Assembly (NCBI RefSeq): GCF_014385165.1 | Contig: NZ_JACRTF010000001.1 | Span: forward strand, 1,922,001 to 1,986,000 | Direction: 5' to 3' | DNA from: Jilunia laotingensis | Lineage (GTDB): Bacteria; Bacteroidota; Bacteroidia; Bacteroidales; Bacteroidaceae | DNA: 64,000 bases | Shown: in pieces, positions 1 to 7,987 of the stretch | How positions within the stretch are numbered: position 1 is the first letter of the stretch | How the letters are laid out: every line of letters begins with the position of its first letter | Position numbers and translations under genes: made by a program | Notes under the pieces: generated by a model | Seen by the model: only the letters and a program-made list of their open reading frames with translations | What the model was told of the DNA's origin: nothing | Databases searched by the model: none

Positions 1-304
1 TCCGGCTCAGGTTGTTCCCGCATTTTTGTTGGGAATCCTGTTTGCATGGGTTTATTATAAGACAGCCAGTTTGGTTCCATGCATTCTGATGCATGTCCTG
101 AACAATGGTTTTTCGGTCTATATCAACATGAAATATCCCGATGCGGAAGATGTGAATACGATTGTAGGTATACCGGGGCAGTTGCTGATTGTCGCCATAA
201 GTACTGTGGTATTGGTGCTTTGCTACCAACTGATGAAACGGACAACGATAGCATATTCTTGGAAAAAAGGAGAGAATGTAGAAGTAGTAACTAATAATGA
301 TTGA
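1..304 (+). CDS. CPBP family intramembrane metalloprotease, 3' part only
   Basis: The open frame runs in from the left edge (codons in phase with base 2), so only the last ~100 residues are visible. They show the last conserved part of a CPBP (CAAX protease/bacteriocin-processing) protein: a membrane helix ending in FAWVYYKTASLVPCILMH, then an LNN motif, matching the family signature of a small-residue helix followed by a His in H-x3-N that helps bind the catalytic metal. A second hydrophobic segment (LLIVAISTVVLVLCYQLM) follows and the C-terminus is charged. The stop codon overlaps the start of the next gene, so the two are probably co-translated. Substrate is unknown. The catalytic Glu motif lies outside the window, so activity cannot be judged. 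Confidence 0.75.
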   Translation, partial: PAQVVPAFLLGILFAWVYYKTASLVPCILMHVLNNGFSVYINMKYPDAEDVNTIVGIPGQLLIVAISTVVLVLCYQLMKRTTIAYSWKKGENVEVVTNND

Positions 305-968
305 CCAATCCATGAAAAGAAGATTGAATATACTCTGTTTGCTAGTGATGTTAGTGTTTTGCTATTCAGTATTTGAATCTGCTTATTATTTTGGCAATGC
401 ATTTATGGCAGGATTTCAAGCTGGGATGAATTCGGTAAGCGATAAAGATAAAAAGGAATTAGCTTGGATAAGTAACATAAGATCTGTTGCCTTATTCCCT
501 GATGATTTTACCGAACGGACGGATTCAGTGTTCAATGAGAAGTCCGGTGAATACGTACCGGCTATCTATGGGAAAATGCTTGTAGGCGTAGAGACCCCTG
601 TTAACATTTGGTTGAAATTTCTCACCATGTTATTCAACACTATAGGTATCTTTTCGATGATTCTTTCGGTTATATTTTTCTTTTGGCTGATTGTTGCCAT
701 CAATAAGTCCGATATCTTCAATTGGAAGAATGTTCACCGGCTTCGCTGGCTGGGAGCTTTTTTAATCCTTAATTTCCTTTGTGAGGCTATACCTAATTAT
801 ATTTCTATCTATGAATTGTCCGGTGTTTTTTCGATTCCCGGTTATTCTCTGAACTTGTCTTGTCTTGTTTCTAAATTGACATTGGTACTGGGGCTTGTCT
901 CGTTGGTAGTCGGTGAGGTGTTCGCTATTGGGTTAAAGATGAAAGAAGAACAAGAGTTGACGATTTAA
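297..968 (+). CDS. DUF2975 family membrane protein (first paralogue)
   Basis: A 223-residue integral membrane protein with about four hydrophobic segments: one near the N-terminus (residues ~10-35), then a loop of ~75 residues outside the membrane, then three segments from ~105 onward. It ends in a charged tail, KMKEEQELTI. The shape and the terminal acidic-x-LTI motif match DUF2975. Members of this family are often found next to a small Cro/C1-type regulator, as here (1647-1859). It overlaps the CPBP gene by 8 bp. An internal Met at residue 6 (MKRR) is an alternative start. It is a divergent paralogue of the next gene, with the same topology and tail. Function is unknown; a membrane sensor or partner for the regulator is only an inference. 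Confidence 0.75.
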   Translation: MIDQSMKRRLNILCLLVMLVFCYSVFESAYYFGNAFMAGFQAGMNSVSDKDKKELAWISNIRSVALFPDDFTERTDSVFNEKSGEYVPAIYGKMLVGVETPVNIWLKFLTMLFNTIGIFSMILSVIFFFWLIVAINKSDIFNWKNVHRLRWLGAFLILNFLCEAIPNYISIYELSGVFSIPGYSLNLSCLVSKLTLVLGLVSLVVGEVFAIGLKMKEEQELTI

Positions 969-981
969 AGGAGATTTTTGA

Positions 982-1626
982 ATGAAAAAGATTAGTATTT
1001 TAGCTATTATAACATTATTGTTTATCGCGGTGGAGTTTGTATCTGCATTTGTGGATTTATGGGGCTATAAAAGTTTGAGCGGCATCGTAAAACAAAGTAC
1101 GGAGGTAGTCGGGAAATCGATTGATGGAGATCACCGGACATTTACTATTGTGCAATCACTGAATATGGTTCCAGTGGAAGACAAATTGGCATTGGATACC
1201 TTGGAGAATACGTATTTGGATACACAGATTCCTTATGGAGTAGGAAAGGTGGTCGTATGCGGTTGGCTGCCTATGTGGATGGCTTGGGTCAGTTTCCTTT
1301 TTTTAATCGCCCTGCCGCTTGCCATTTGGGGAATCGTTAACTTTATCAAATTACTGATCTCTGTATTTAAGCATGAAATATTTACCCGCAAGAATGCCCG
1401 CCGGTTGCGCATCTTCGTATACACTAATTACGGTATAATTGCAGTTAGCTCGATTTGTGATTGGGTATGCTATCGCTGTGTGGCGAGTCAGACGATAATG
1501 CCGGGATACGTGGTGGGCAATTATGAATTTGCCGTTAGTTGGAGTGACATGTTTCTGATGTGCCTTTTTGCTGAGATATTTGCATTAGGGGTGAAATTAC
1601 AGGAAGAACAGGAATTGACCATTTAA
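982..1626 (+). CDS. DUF2975 family membrane protein (second paralogue)
   Basis: A 214-residue membrane protein laid out like its upstream neighbour: N-terminal helix, extracytoplasmic loop of ~70 residues, three further helices and the tail KLQEEQELTI. A purine-rich AAAGGAGA sits about 10 bp before the ATG, a stronger ribosome-binding site than is usual in this window. The gap to the previous gene is 13 bp and to the HTH gene 20 bp, so all are probably one transcript. The family is DUF2975, of unknown function. The two copies differ throughout their loops, which points to an old duplication rather than a recent one. Confidence 0.75.
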   Translation: MKKISILAIITLLFIAVEFVSAFVDLWGYKSLSGIVKQSTEVVGKSIDGDHRTFTIVQSLNMVPVEDKLALDTLENTYLDTQIPYGVGKVVVCGWLPMWMAWVSFLFLIALPLAIWGIVNFIKLLISVFKHEIFTRKNARRLRIFVYTNYGIIAVSSICDWVCYRCVASQTIMPGYVVGNYEFAVSWSDMFLMCLFAEIFALGVKLQEEQELTI

Positions 1627-1646
1627 CCTAAAACCGAAATGAAATT

Positions 1647-1859
1647 ATGGCTATAATAGTAAACCTTGATATAATGATGGCTCGAAGGAAGATCTCTTTG
1701 AGCGAATTGGCTGAGAAGATTGATATCACCCCTGCCAATCTCTCTATCCTGAAAACGGGAAAGGCGAAAGCTATCCGGTTCTCTACACTGGAAGCTATTT
1801 GTAAGGAGCTGGACTGTCAGCCTGGTGATATTCTGGAATTCAGGGAAGGGGAGGGATAA
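1647..1859 (+). CDS. Small Cro/C1-type HTH transcriptional regulator
   Basis: A 70-residue protein that is almost entirely one helix-turn-helix domain: KISLSELAEKIDITPANLSILKTGK forms helices 2 and 3, followed by IRFSTLEAICKELDCQPGDILE. This is the YozG-like subgroup of the Xre/Cro family that partners DUF2975 membrane proteins. It lacks any effector domain, so a signal would have to come from a partner, plausibly one of the two DUF2975 proteins encoded just upstream. A hairpin at 1895-1931 ends the operon. Targets are unknown; autoregulation is common in such units but no operator is obvious here. Confidence 0.88.
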   Translation: MAIIVNLDIMMARRKISLSELAEKIDITPANLSILKTGKAKAIRFSTLEAICKELDCQPGDILEFREGEG

Positions 1860-1894
1860 TCTTTCAAGAGCTAGGTTAATGCCAATCCGTTGGC

Positions 1895-1931
1895 AAAAGA
1901 GATAGAAAACCGGATGCTTTCTATCTCTTTT
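1895..1931 (+). terminator. Hairpin terminator after the DUF2975/HTH operon
   Basis: AAAAGAGATAGAAA (1895-1908) pairs perfectly with TTTCTATCTCTTTT (1918-1931) around a 9-base loop, giving a 14-bp stem ending in T-rich sequence. It lies between converging genes (HTH stop at 1859, SufE stop at 1950) and may work in both directions. Confidence 0.75.
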
Positions 1932-1949
1932 CTTCTTTCGGGCAGTATC

Positions 1950-2378
1950 TTATTTCTTGTTGTCTTTTGCTTTGAATGCCAGCGCATAAAGCCTCATCTG
2001 CTTAACCATCGAAAGTAAACCGTTGCTCCGGGTGGGAGACAAGTGTTCTTTTAATCCGATCTTGTCGATGAAGTAAAGGTCTGCATTTAGAATTTCATCG
2101 GGAGTATGGCCGGAGAGTACCTTTATTAATAAGGAGATGATCCCTTTTACGATCAAGGCATCGCTTTCTGCCTTGAACACTAGTTTGCCGTCTTCCTCGT
2201 CTGCCTGCAACCAGACGCGGCTTTGGCAACCTTCAATTAGGTTCTGTTCTGTTTTATATTTCTCGTCAAGCGGTTCCTGCTCATTTCCTAAATCAATAAG
2301 CAACTGGTAACGATCCATCCAGTCATCGAAATCGCTGAATTCAGCAATCACTTCATCTTGTAATTCATTAATTGACAT
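1950..2378 (-). CDS. sufE: SufE-family cysteine desulfuration protein
   Basis: 142 residues, the normal SufE length. SufE accepts persulfide sulfur from the cysteine desulfurase SufS and passes it to the SufBC2D scaffold for Fe-S cluster building in the cytoplasm. The acceptor Cys is seen at residue 51 in the motif IEGCQSRVW, and the C-terminal half carries the expected ISLLIKVLSGHTPDEIL and LSPTRSNGL motifs. No suf genes are adjacent, so it is an orphan copy here. The next gene on the same strand (M28 peptidase) ends 50 bp upstream and could be read through. Family assignment is firm; the symbol follows the family. Confidence 0.9.
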   Translation of the reverse strand: MSINELQDEVIAEFSDFDDWMDRYQLLIDLGNEQEPLDEKYKTEQNLIEGCQSRVWLQADEEDGKLVFKAESDALIVKGIISLLIKVLSGHTPDEILNADLYFIDKIGLKEHLSPTRSNGLLSMVKQMRLYALAFKAKDNKK

Positions 2379-2428
2379 AGTGCTATATTTTTCTATTTAC
2401 TTTTTATACTTCAGCGTTGGAATAGGGG

Positions 2429-3430
2429 TCACTTCTCATTGTAAATAACCTCCATCACAGTTTGTCCCACTACCTTCAACGTATTTCGGTTGATATTGTC
2501 CATATCATCCTTCACCGTATGCCAGTGGGGGTCGAAGCTATATTCGGCTTCGGGGTCGCTAGGAACGATGTCGATGGTTTTGATACCTGCTATTCTGTTA
2601 ATAAACAGATGATCGTCAGTTGCACCGCCTTGCACTTCGTCGATGAAATATTTTCCGTAACCCAATTCTTTTGCTTTCTTCCACACTTTCCGGTTGATGT
2701 CTTTGGCATAACGTTCGGAGATGGACTCCCGGTAGAAGGTTGGTTCCAGTCCGCCTACCATATCGAGTAAGATTCCGAAACGTGCGTTGTAGTTCTGCAC
2801 GTGCGGATTGCGTGCCCAATATTGCGCTCCCAGACACCAGGATTCTTCAGAGTGTTCTCCGGTATAAGCTTGGTGAGTGCCATAATCTTCTGCGTCCAGA
2901 AAGATGATGTCTATCCCGAGTTCTGGTTGTTGCTGCTGTATTTGGCGTGCGATTTCGAGCAATACGCCTACACCGCTACCGCCATCGTTTGCTCCTAAGA
3001 TGGGTGTGTAGTGGTTCTTTTCGTCCGGATCATTGTCTGCCCACGGACGGCTGTCCCAGTGGGCGAAGAGGGCGATACGCTTTTTGTTTTCCGGATTGTA
3101 CGAGCCGATAATGTTGCGTGCTTTCAGAAGAGTACCGTCATAGGCTACGAGATCAGCGTATTGACTGGTGACTTTGGCACCGAATTTCTCTAATTGTCCG
3201 GCAAGGTAGTTGCCGCAATCTACATGCGCCTGAGTATTGGGTACACGGGGACCGAAATCCACTTGGTCTTTTACATATTGATAAGCACTGTCTGCATCGA
3301 ATGGAGGAACCTGAACGGTTATTACTTTTTCGGTCGCTTCGGTTGCTTTGCTTTTGTTCCCGCAAGAAATAGAAGAGAAGGAAGAGAATAGCAATATTCC
3401 GGTGAGCAACATTATATTATTCTTTTTCAT
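2429..3430 (-). CDS. M28 family zinc peptidase lipoprotein (glutaminyl cyclase-like)
   Basis: 333 residues from the ATG at 3430, chosen over an upstream start because it gives a clean lipoprotein signal (MKKNNIMLLTGILLFSSFSSISC) and leaves a -7 promoter box at 3457-3464 just ahead. The fold is the M28 aminopeptidase type. Likely Zn ligands and catalytic residues are in LFAHWDSRPWAD, GANDGGSGV, FLDAEDYG, and the late His of DPHWHTVKDDMDNI. The arrangement resembles bacterial glutaminyl-peptide cyclotransferases, which convert N-terminal Gln to pyroglutamate, but an aminopeptidase role cannot be excluded. It would sit in the periplasm or outer membrane, anchored by lipid. It stands between sufE and an LD-carboxypeptidase with its own promoter. 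Confidence 0.82.
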   Translation of the reverse strand: MKKNNIMLLTGILLFSSFSSISCGNKSKATEATEKVITVQVPPFDADSAYQYVKDQVDFGPRVPNTQAHVDCGNYLAGQLEKFGAKVTSQYADLVAYDGTLLKARNIIGSYNPENKKRIALFAHWDSRPWADNDPDEKNHYTPILGANDGGSGVGVLLEIARQIQQQQPELGIDIIFLDAEDYGTHQAYTGEHSEESWCLGAQYWARNPHVQNYNARFGILLDMVGGLEPTFYRESISERYAKDINRKVWKKAKELGYGKYFIDEVQGGATDDHLFINRIAGIKTIDIVPSDPEAEYSFDPHWHTVKDDMDNINRNTLKVVGQTVMEVIYNEK

Positions 3431-3456
3431 TTTGGATAACTGTTTTATTATAACGG

Positions 3457-3464
3457 CAAAAGTA
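3457..3464 (-). promoter_or_regulatory. Bacteroides-type -7 promoter box for the M28 peptidase
   Basis: On the minus strand this reads TACTTTTG, fitting TAnnTTTG. It lies about 27 bp upstream of the chosen ATG at 3430. No clear -33 element is seen. Confidence 0.55.
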
Positions 3465-3503
3465 ATGATTTTCACGGTAGTATATTATAGTCTACATGGT
3501 TTA

Positions 3504-4415
3504 TTAACAAATGAACCTTAAATCGACCTCTTTTTTACCTACGGTTAATTCCACTGTTGCTCCGTTGATTAAAGGGAGGTTGTTAGTGACGTGCCCCACC
3601 GGAAAATTAAAGCAAACCGGATAATCGTACTCTTTAACTAAATCTGCCAATGCACCGTATAACTCTTTACCCAGCGAACGGTCTTCTTCGTAATCGGTGA
3701 ACTGACCGATGATAAGTCCGGAAAGTTTTTCGAGTACACCGCCCAGTTTCAGATTGTACATCATGCGCTCTATGGCGTGAGGGCGTTCACTCACATCCTC
3801 GATAAAAAGAATCGTTCCTTCCGCCGGAATATCGTATGGAGTACCCCTCAGCCCGTAAAAGACTGCCATGTTCCCACCTCTTAAAATCCCCTGAGCCGTT
3901 CCCTGACGGTTCAATTTATGTTTTTCGCAGGTATATTCGGGAAGTGTCCCCGTGAGAATCTGCCTTAAATGCATCGAGCATGGATCATTTTCCGGTTCAA
4001 CGGTGATGTGGCGTGCCATAGGAGCATGGAGGGAAGCGATGCCATTATGCTGGATCAGATTATGCAAAGCGGTGATATCACTGAATCCTATTACCCATTT
4101 GGGATGCTCGCGGAAATGTGTGAAGTCTAACTTGTCGATCAGGTGTACGGCTCCATAGCCGCCCCGACTGCAAAGAATGGCTTTTACATCCGGATCATCC
4201 ATTGCCTCCTGCATGTCTTTCAGGCGTTGATGGATCGTCCCCGCATATCGTCCCGACTCTCCACCCGCATGTTTCCCCATGCTGACTTTAAATCCCCAGG
4301 ATTCCAATCTCTTTTTGGCTCCTTTGAGAAAAGACTTATCAATTTTGCCCGAAGGAGACACGATGGCTATTTTGTCTCCTGCGAGTAAATAAGAGGGAAA
4401 AATCAGACTGTCCAT
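3504..4415 (-). CDS. ldcA: LD-carboxypeptidase, S66 family
   Basis: 303 residues from the ATG at 4415, where the family's usual N-terminus begins (FPSYLLAGDKIAIVSPSG); a longer frame from 4451 would swallow the promoter box. S66 enzymes cut the L-Lys/DAP-D-Ala bond in tetrapeptides during cytoplasmic murein recycling. The catalytic Ser is in GFSDITALHN, the Glu in LFIEDVSE and the His in PVGHVTNNLPLINGA, so the Ser-Glu-His triad looks complete. The SRGGYG loop is also present. No signal peptide is seen, fitting a cytoplasmic recycling enzyme. It is likely transcribed alone from 4435-4442. Confidence 0.92.
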   Translation of the reverse strand: MDSLIFPSYLLAGDKIAIVSPSGKIDKSFLKGAKKRLESWGFKVSMGKHAGGESGRYAGTIHQRLKDMQEAMDDPDVKAILCSRGGYGAVHLIDKLDFTHFREHPKWVIGFSDITALHNLIQHNGIASLHAPMARHITVEPENDPCSMHLRQILTGTLPEYTCEKHKLNRQGTAQGILRGGNMAVFYGLRGTPYDIPAEGTILFIEDVSERPHAIERMMYNLKLGGVLEKLSGLIIGQFTDYEEDRSLGKELYGALADLVKEYDYPVCFNFPVGHVTNNLPLINGATVELTVGKKEVDLRFIC

Positions 4416-4434
4416 ATAGTGTTCTTGTTTTTTG

Positions 4435-4442
4435 CAAATGTA
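4435..4442 (-). promoter_or_regulatory. -7 promoter box for the LD-carboxypeptidase
   Basis: Minus-strand TACATTTG, fitting TAnnTTTG, ends 19 bp before the ATG at 4415. It supports that start over the longer frame. Confidence 0.55.
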
Positions 4443-4582
4443 CATATTCATGACATGGTAACATAAAAAATTACCGTTTTTTTGGCTCTAATGACAAAAT
4501 GTTACCGCCCAACGTTATTTTTCTTCTATACTATGCTGTATTTCTCAATCATTTTTCAGATATTTGCTAAAAATCTAACGTT

Positions 4583-5491
4583 ATGGAACCTATTAGAAAT
4601 TTTGATCAACTGACGTCACATCTGAAAACGTTGAATCAACGGAAGAAAATAGCCGTAGTGTGTGCTAACGATGCTAATACAGAATATGCTATCGCCCGTG
4701 CTTTGGAAGAAGGAATTGCAGAATTCCTGATGATCGGAGATTCGGCCATCCTCGACAAGTATCCTACTTTGAAGAAGTATCCGGAGTATGTGAAAACCAT
4801 CCATATTGAAGATTCGGATGAAGCGGCGCGTGAAGCTGTCCGCATCGTACGTGAAGGTGGAGCAGATATTCTGATGAAGGGTATCATCAATACGGATAAT
4901 CTCCTTCATGCCATTCTCGACAAAGAAAAAGGGTTGCTCCCCAAAGGGAAGGTGTTGACCCATCTGGCCGTAATGCAGATTCCTACTTATAATAAGTTAT
5001 TGTTCTTTTCCGATGCTGCCGTGATTCCCCGTCCTACTTTACAACAACGCATTGAAATGATCTGGTACGCCATTCACACCTGTCACTCTTTCGGCATAGA
5101 GCAACCGCGTATATCATTGATTCACTGCACAGAAAAGGTAAGTGCCAAATTCCCCCATTCATTGGATTATGTGAATATCGTAGAACTTGCCGAAGCCGGT
5201 GAATTCGGAGATGTAATCATTGATGGCCCGTTGGATGTGCGTACTTCTTGCGAACAGGCTAGCGGTAACATCAAAGGAATAGTTTCGCCCATCGAAGGAC
5301 AGGCTGACGTGCTGATTTTCCCGAACATCGAATCGGGGAATGCATTCTATAAATCCGTGGCACTCTTTGCCAATGCCGACATGGCAGGTTTGTTGCAAGG
5401 TCCTATTTGCCCGGTGGTATTGCCGTCACGAAGTGATACTGGTCTGTCGAAATATTATAGCATGGCGATGGCCTGCCTGACATGTCAATAG
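4583..5491 (+). CDS. ptb: Phosphate butyryltransferase (phosphate acyltransferase family)
   Basis: 302 residues, the normal length for Ptb, which swaps CoA for phosphate on butyryl-CoA or related short acyl-CoAs. The PTA/PTB fold is visible: IAVVCANDANTEYAIARALEEG near the N-terminus, GADILMKGIINTDNLLHAILDKEKGLL in the middle and VLIFPNIESGNAFYKSVALFANADMAGLLQGPICPVVLPSRSD near the end. It is followed 27 bp later by butyrate kinase, so the pair makes acyl-CoA to acyl-phosphate to acid plus ATP. As Bacteroides do not make much butyrate, the true substrates may be isobutyryl-, isovaleryl- or propionyl-type CoA esters; that is an inference. The upstream 130 bp holds a small GGTAA/TTACC inverted repeat near 4456-4474. 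Confidence 0.92.
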   Translation: MEPIRNFDQLTSHLKTLNQRKKIAVVCANDANTEYAIARALEEGIAEFLMIGDSAILDKYPTLKKYPEYVKTIHIEDSDEAAREAVRIVREGGADILMKGIINTDNLLHAILDKEKGLLPKGKVLTHLAVMQIPTYNKLLFFSDAAVIPRPTLQQRIEMIWYAIHTCHSFGIEQPRISLIHCTEKVSAKFPHSLDYVNIVELAEAGEFGDVIIDGPLDVRTSCEQASGNIKGIVSPIEGQADVLIFPNIESGNAFYKSVALFANADMAGLLQGPICPVVLPSRSDTGLSKYYSMAMACLTCQ

Positions 5492-5518
5492 AAATACCAA
5501 CCTGTAAATAGACATACT

Positions 5519-6580
5519 ATGAAGATTCTTGCAATCAATCCCGGTTCTACCTCAACGAAGATAGCCGTTTATGAAGATGAGAAACCATTGCTGGTACGCA
5601 ATATCAAGCATTCGGTAGAAGAATTGTCCGCATTTGCCGAAGTGACCGATCAGTTCGGGTTTCGTAAATCGCTTGTACTTAATGAATTGGAGAAGGAAGG
5701 GATTCCTTTTCAGTTTGATGCTATTGTTGGACGCGGTGGATTGGTGAAACCTATCCCCGGAGGAGTTTATGAAGTGAACGAAGCGATGCGGCTGGATACG
5801 CTCCATGCGATGCGTACCCATGCCTGTAACCTTGGCTGCCTCATTGCCGATGAACTGGCATCGATGCTTCCCGGTTGCCGTGCATTTATTGCCGATCCGG
5901 GTGTAGTGGACGAGATGGACGAAATTCCCCATATCACGGGATCTCCGTTAATGCCGCGTATTACCATCTGGCACGCGCTGAATCAACGTGCCATTGCCAG
6001 ACGGCATGCCCGCGAACATAATACGCGATACGAAGATTTGAATCTGGTGATTTGTCATCTGGGTGGCGGCATTTCCATCGGTGCCCACGATCATGGACGT
6101 GCTATTGATGTGAATAATGCGTTGGACGGTGAAGGTCCGTTTTCTCCCGAACGTGCGGGTACGCTTCCTGCCGGGCAGTTGATCGACCTTTGTTTCAGCG
6201 GCCGTTTTACCAAGGACGAATTGAAGAAGCGTATATCCGGTCGGGCCGGTCTTGCCGCCCATTTGGGAACGACGGATATGATCGCTATTGAGAATGCAAT
6301 CCTGGCCGGTGATAAAAAGGCGGAACTGGTGGTGGATGCCATGATCTATCAGGTGGCGAAGAGCATCGGTGCAGCCGCAGTCGCGCTTTATGGCAAAGTC
6401 GATGCCATCCTGTTGACAGGAGGTATTGCTCGCTCAGAGTATCTTATCCCACGCTTGGAAAAGTACATTTCTTTCTTGGCTCCGGTGTATGTATATCCGG
6501 GAGAGGATGAACTTGAAGCGCTTGCGTTGAATGCTTTGGGAGCTTTGCGCGGAGAATTGCCGGTTGCGGAATATAAGTGA
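5519..6580 (+). CDS. buk: Butyrate kinase (ASKHA fold)
   Basis: 353 residues. It converts acyl-phosphate plus ADP to the free acid plus ATP, the substrate-level phosphorylation step after Ptb. The N-terminal phosphate loop LAINPGSTSTKIAVYEDE, the HLGGGISIGAHDHGRAIDVNNALDGEGPFSPERAGTLP-type core (around residues 180-220) and the late ILLTGGIARSEYL adenosine loop are all present as in acetate/butyrate kinases. Gene order ptb-buk with a 27-bp gap is the classic operon. Cytoplasmic. A long-stem hairpin at 6636-6703 lies downstream. No damage to key motifs is seen. Confidence 0.94.
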   Translation: MKILAINPGSTSTKIAVYEDEKPLLVRNIKHSVEELSAFAEVTDQFGFRKSLVLNELEKEGIPFQFDAIVGRGGLVKPIPGGVYEVNEAMRLDTLHAMRTHACNLGCLIADELASMLPGCRAFIADPGVVDEMDEIPHITGSPLMPRITIWHALNQRAIARRHAREHNTRYEDLNLVICHLGGGISIGAHDHGRAIDVNNALDGEGPFSPERAGTLPAGQLIDLCFSGRFTKDELKKRISGRAGLAAHLGTTDMIAIENAILAGDKKAELVVDAMIYQVAKSIGAAAVALYGKVDAILLTGGIARSEYLIPRLEKYISFLAPVYVYPGEDELEALALNALGALRGELPVAEYK

Positions 6581-6635
6581 TAGGGTGAAGTCGGAGGAGA
6601 CTTCCGCTATACATGTATCTATCATTTTTTAAGAG

Positions 6636-6707
6636 GATGCCATCATGAGCGGATTCCCGGAAGTTGCAAGTGTGACTTTTGAGGATGGGTTCATGGTGGC
6701 ATCTTTT
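6636..6707 (+). terminator. Probable terminator after ptb-buk
   Basis: GATGCCATCATGA (6636-6648) pairs with TCATGGTGGCATC (6691-6703), 13 bp with one G-U pair, followed by TTTTC. The 42-base loop is unusually long, so it could also be a structured 3' end. Confidence 0.5.
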
Positions 6708-6782
6708 CTTGTTGTCGATGGGGTTGATTGGAGGATTTACATCTATTGTTTGTCTTTTACAGTATTTTTGCTTTACTTTTCT

Positions 6783-6790
6783 TACCTTTG
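6783..6790 (+). promoter_or_regulatory. -7 promoter box upstream of the GH43-like gene
   Basis: TACCTTTG fits TAnnTTTG. It lies ~110 bp before the ATG at 6900, which implies a long leader. T-rich sequence is upstream but no well-spaced -33 TTTG. Confidence 0.45.
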
Positions 6791-6899
6791 CCTAGGTCGT
6801 CTGAACGACTATTGAAGACAAAACGAGGAAGTATATAGAATAGAGATACGATTATGAAAGTATCTTTAGTTAGAAATCGAACACAAAAATAGATTGATT

Positions 6900-7862
6900 A
6901 TGAATTTTAGTAAATTGTTATTGTTGGTAATAACAGGGCTATTGCCTTGTAGTTTGGTAGGACAATCCATGCGGTTTGGCGACACGTCCAGAACGGGAGT
7001 ACCCTTCTCTAAAGATCCTCATGTAATATCTTTCCACGGGAAATACCTGATGTATTATTCAATTCCTCCTAAAGATAATTTAGGCTGGGGGATTGGTGTG
7101 GCAGAAAGTGAAAACCTGCATAAGTGGGAGCGGAAAGGTGAAGTATCACCGATGGCTGACTATGAAGCAAAGGGATTGTGTGCCCCTTGTGCCTTGGTAC
7201 GCAATGATACGGTTCATCTGTTTTATCAGACTTACGGGAATGGCAAGAAGGATGCTATTTGCCATGCCTGGTCAGTGGACGGTGTGAACTTTACTCGTAA
7301 CCGGACTAATCCTATATTTGCGCCCAAAGCAGATGAGTGGAATTGTGGGCGTGCCATAGATGCGGAAGTCGTATTCGCCAATGGAAAGTATTATTTGTAT
7401 TATGCCACTCGTACTCCGGATTATGTGAAGCAGATCATAGGCGTAGCAACTGCTTCAGAAGGGACTGATTTCAACCGGGAAGCGTGGACGGAAGCGTGTG
7501 ACAAAGCTATTCTCATACCGGAATACCCTTGGGAAGAAACCTGTGTGGAAGGGCCTTCGGTGGTACAGATGGATGGAGAACTCTATATGTTCTACGCAGG
7601 CGCATATAACAACCGCCCGCAACAAATCGGTGTGGCAAGGAGCAAAGACGGCATTCATTGGGAAAAAATCGGGAACAAGCCATTTCTTGCAAATGGAGAT
7701 GTGGGGGCATGGAATTATTGCGAGTCCGGACACCCGCATATCTTTAAAGACGTGGATGGGAAGACATTTTTGTTTTATCAGGGGAACAATGACTTTGGTA
7801 AAACGTGGCTGCTCTCCAATGTACGTGTGTTCTGGAAAAACTCGCTGCCTTATATGAAATAA
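6900..7862 (+). CDS. GH43-like five-bladed beta-propeller glycosidase, secreted
   Basis: 320 residues from the ATG at 6900 (an in-frame TTG at 6894 is less likely). Residues 1-22 form a signal peptide ending near VGQS. Five propeller-like repeats follow. The three acidic positions of GH43-type enzymes can be seen: Asp in PFSKDPHVISFHGKYLMYY (base), Asp in GRAIDAEVVFANGKYYLYY (pKa modulator) and Glu in CVEGPSVVQMDGELYMFY (acid). This supports an inverting glycosidase of clan GH-F or the related GH117/GH43 group, acting in the periplasm or at the surface on arabino-, xylo- or galacto-configured sugars; the exact family and substrate cannot be told. A GH2 gene follows 125 bp later with its own promoter. 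Confidence 0.75.
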   Translation: MNFSKLLLLVITGLLPCSLVGQSMRFGDTSRTGVPFSKDPHVISFHGKYLMYYSIPPKDNLGWGIGVAESENLHKWERKGEVSPMADYEAKGLCAPCALVRNDTVHLFYQTYGNGKKDAICHAWSVDGVNFTRNRTNPIFAPKADEWNCGRAIDAEVVFANGKYYLYYATRTPDYVKQIIGVATASEGTDFNREAWTEACDKAILIPEYPWEETCVEGPSVVQMDGELYMFYAGAYNNRPQQIGVARSKDGIHWEKIGNKPFLANGDVGAWNYCESGHPHIFKDVDGKTFLFYQGNNDFGKTWLLSNVRVFWKNSLPYMK

Positions 7863-7949
7863 AGCCTTTTTAGTTGTTTGACAGTTGAAAATGGTACAAT
7901 ATTACTGTTTAATGACAAAATTCTTGCATTCAAAGATGGAACTTAGCCT

Positions 7950-7957
7950 TATTTTTG
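7950..7957 (+). promoter_or_regulatory. -7 promoter box for the GH2 gene
   Basis: TATTTTTG fits TAnnTTTG and sits 30 bp before the ATG at 7988; TTG at 7924-7926 is a loose -33 candidate. Because a TTG start at 7955 would overlap this box, the ATG at 7988 is preferred for the gene. Confidence 0.5.
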
Positions 7958-7987
7958 CACAGACATAAAACCCAAAATTATCAAACC

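Larger units (their letters stand above)
6581..6899. other. Intergenic region between buk and the GH43-like gene
   Basis: About 319 bp without a gene. It holds a probable terminator for the ptb-buk operon (6636-6707) and a -7 promoter box (6783-6790) followed by a leader of roughly 100 bases before the GH43-like gene. I see no small ORF worth calling. Confidence 0.6.
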
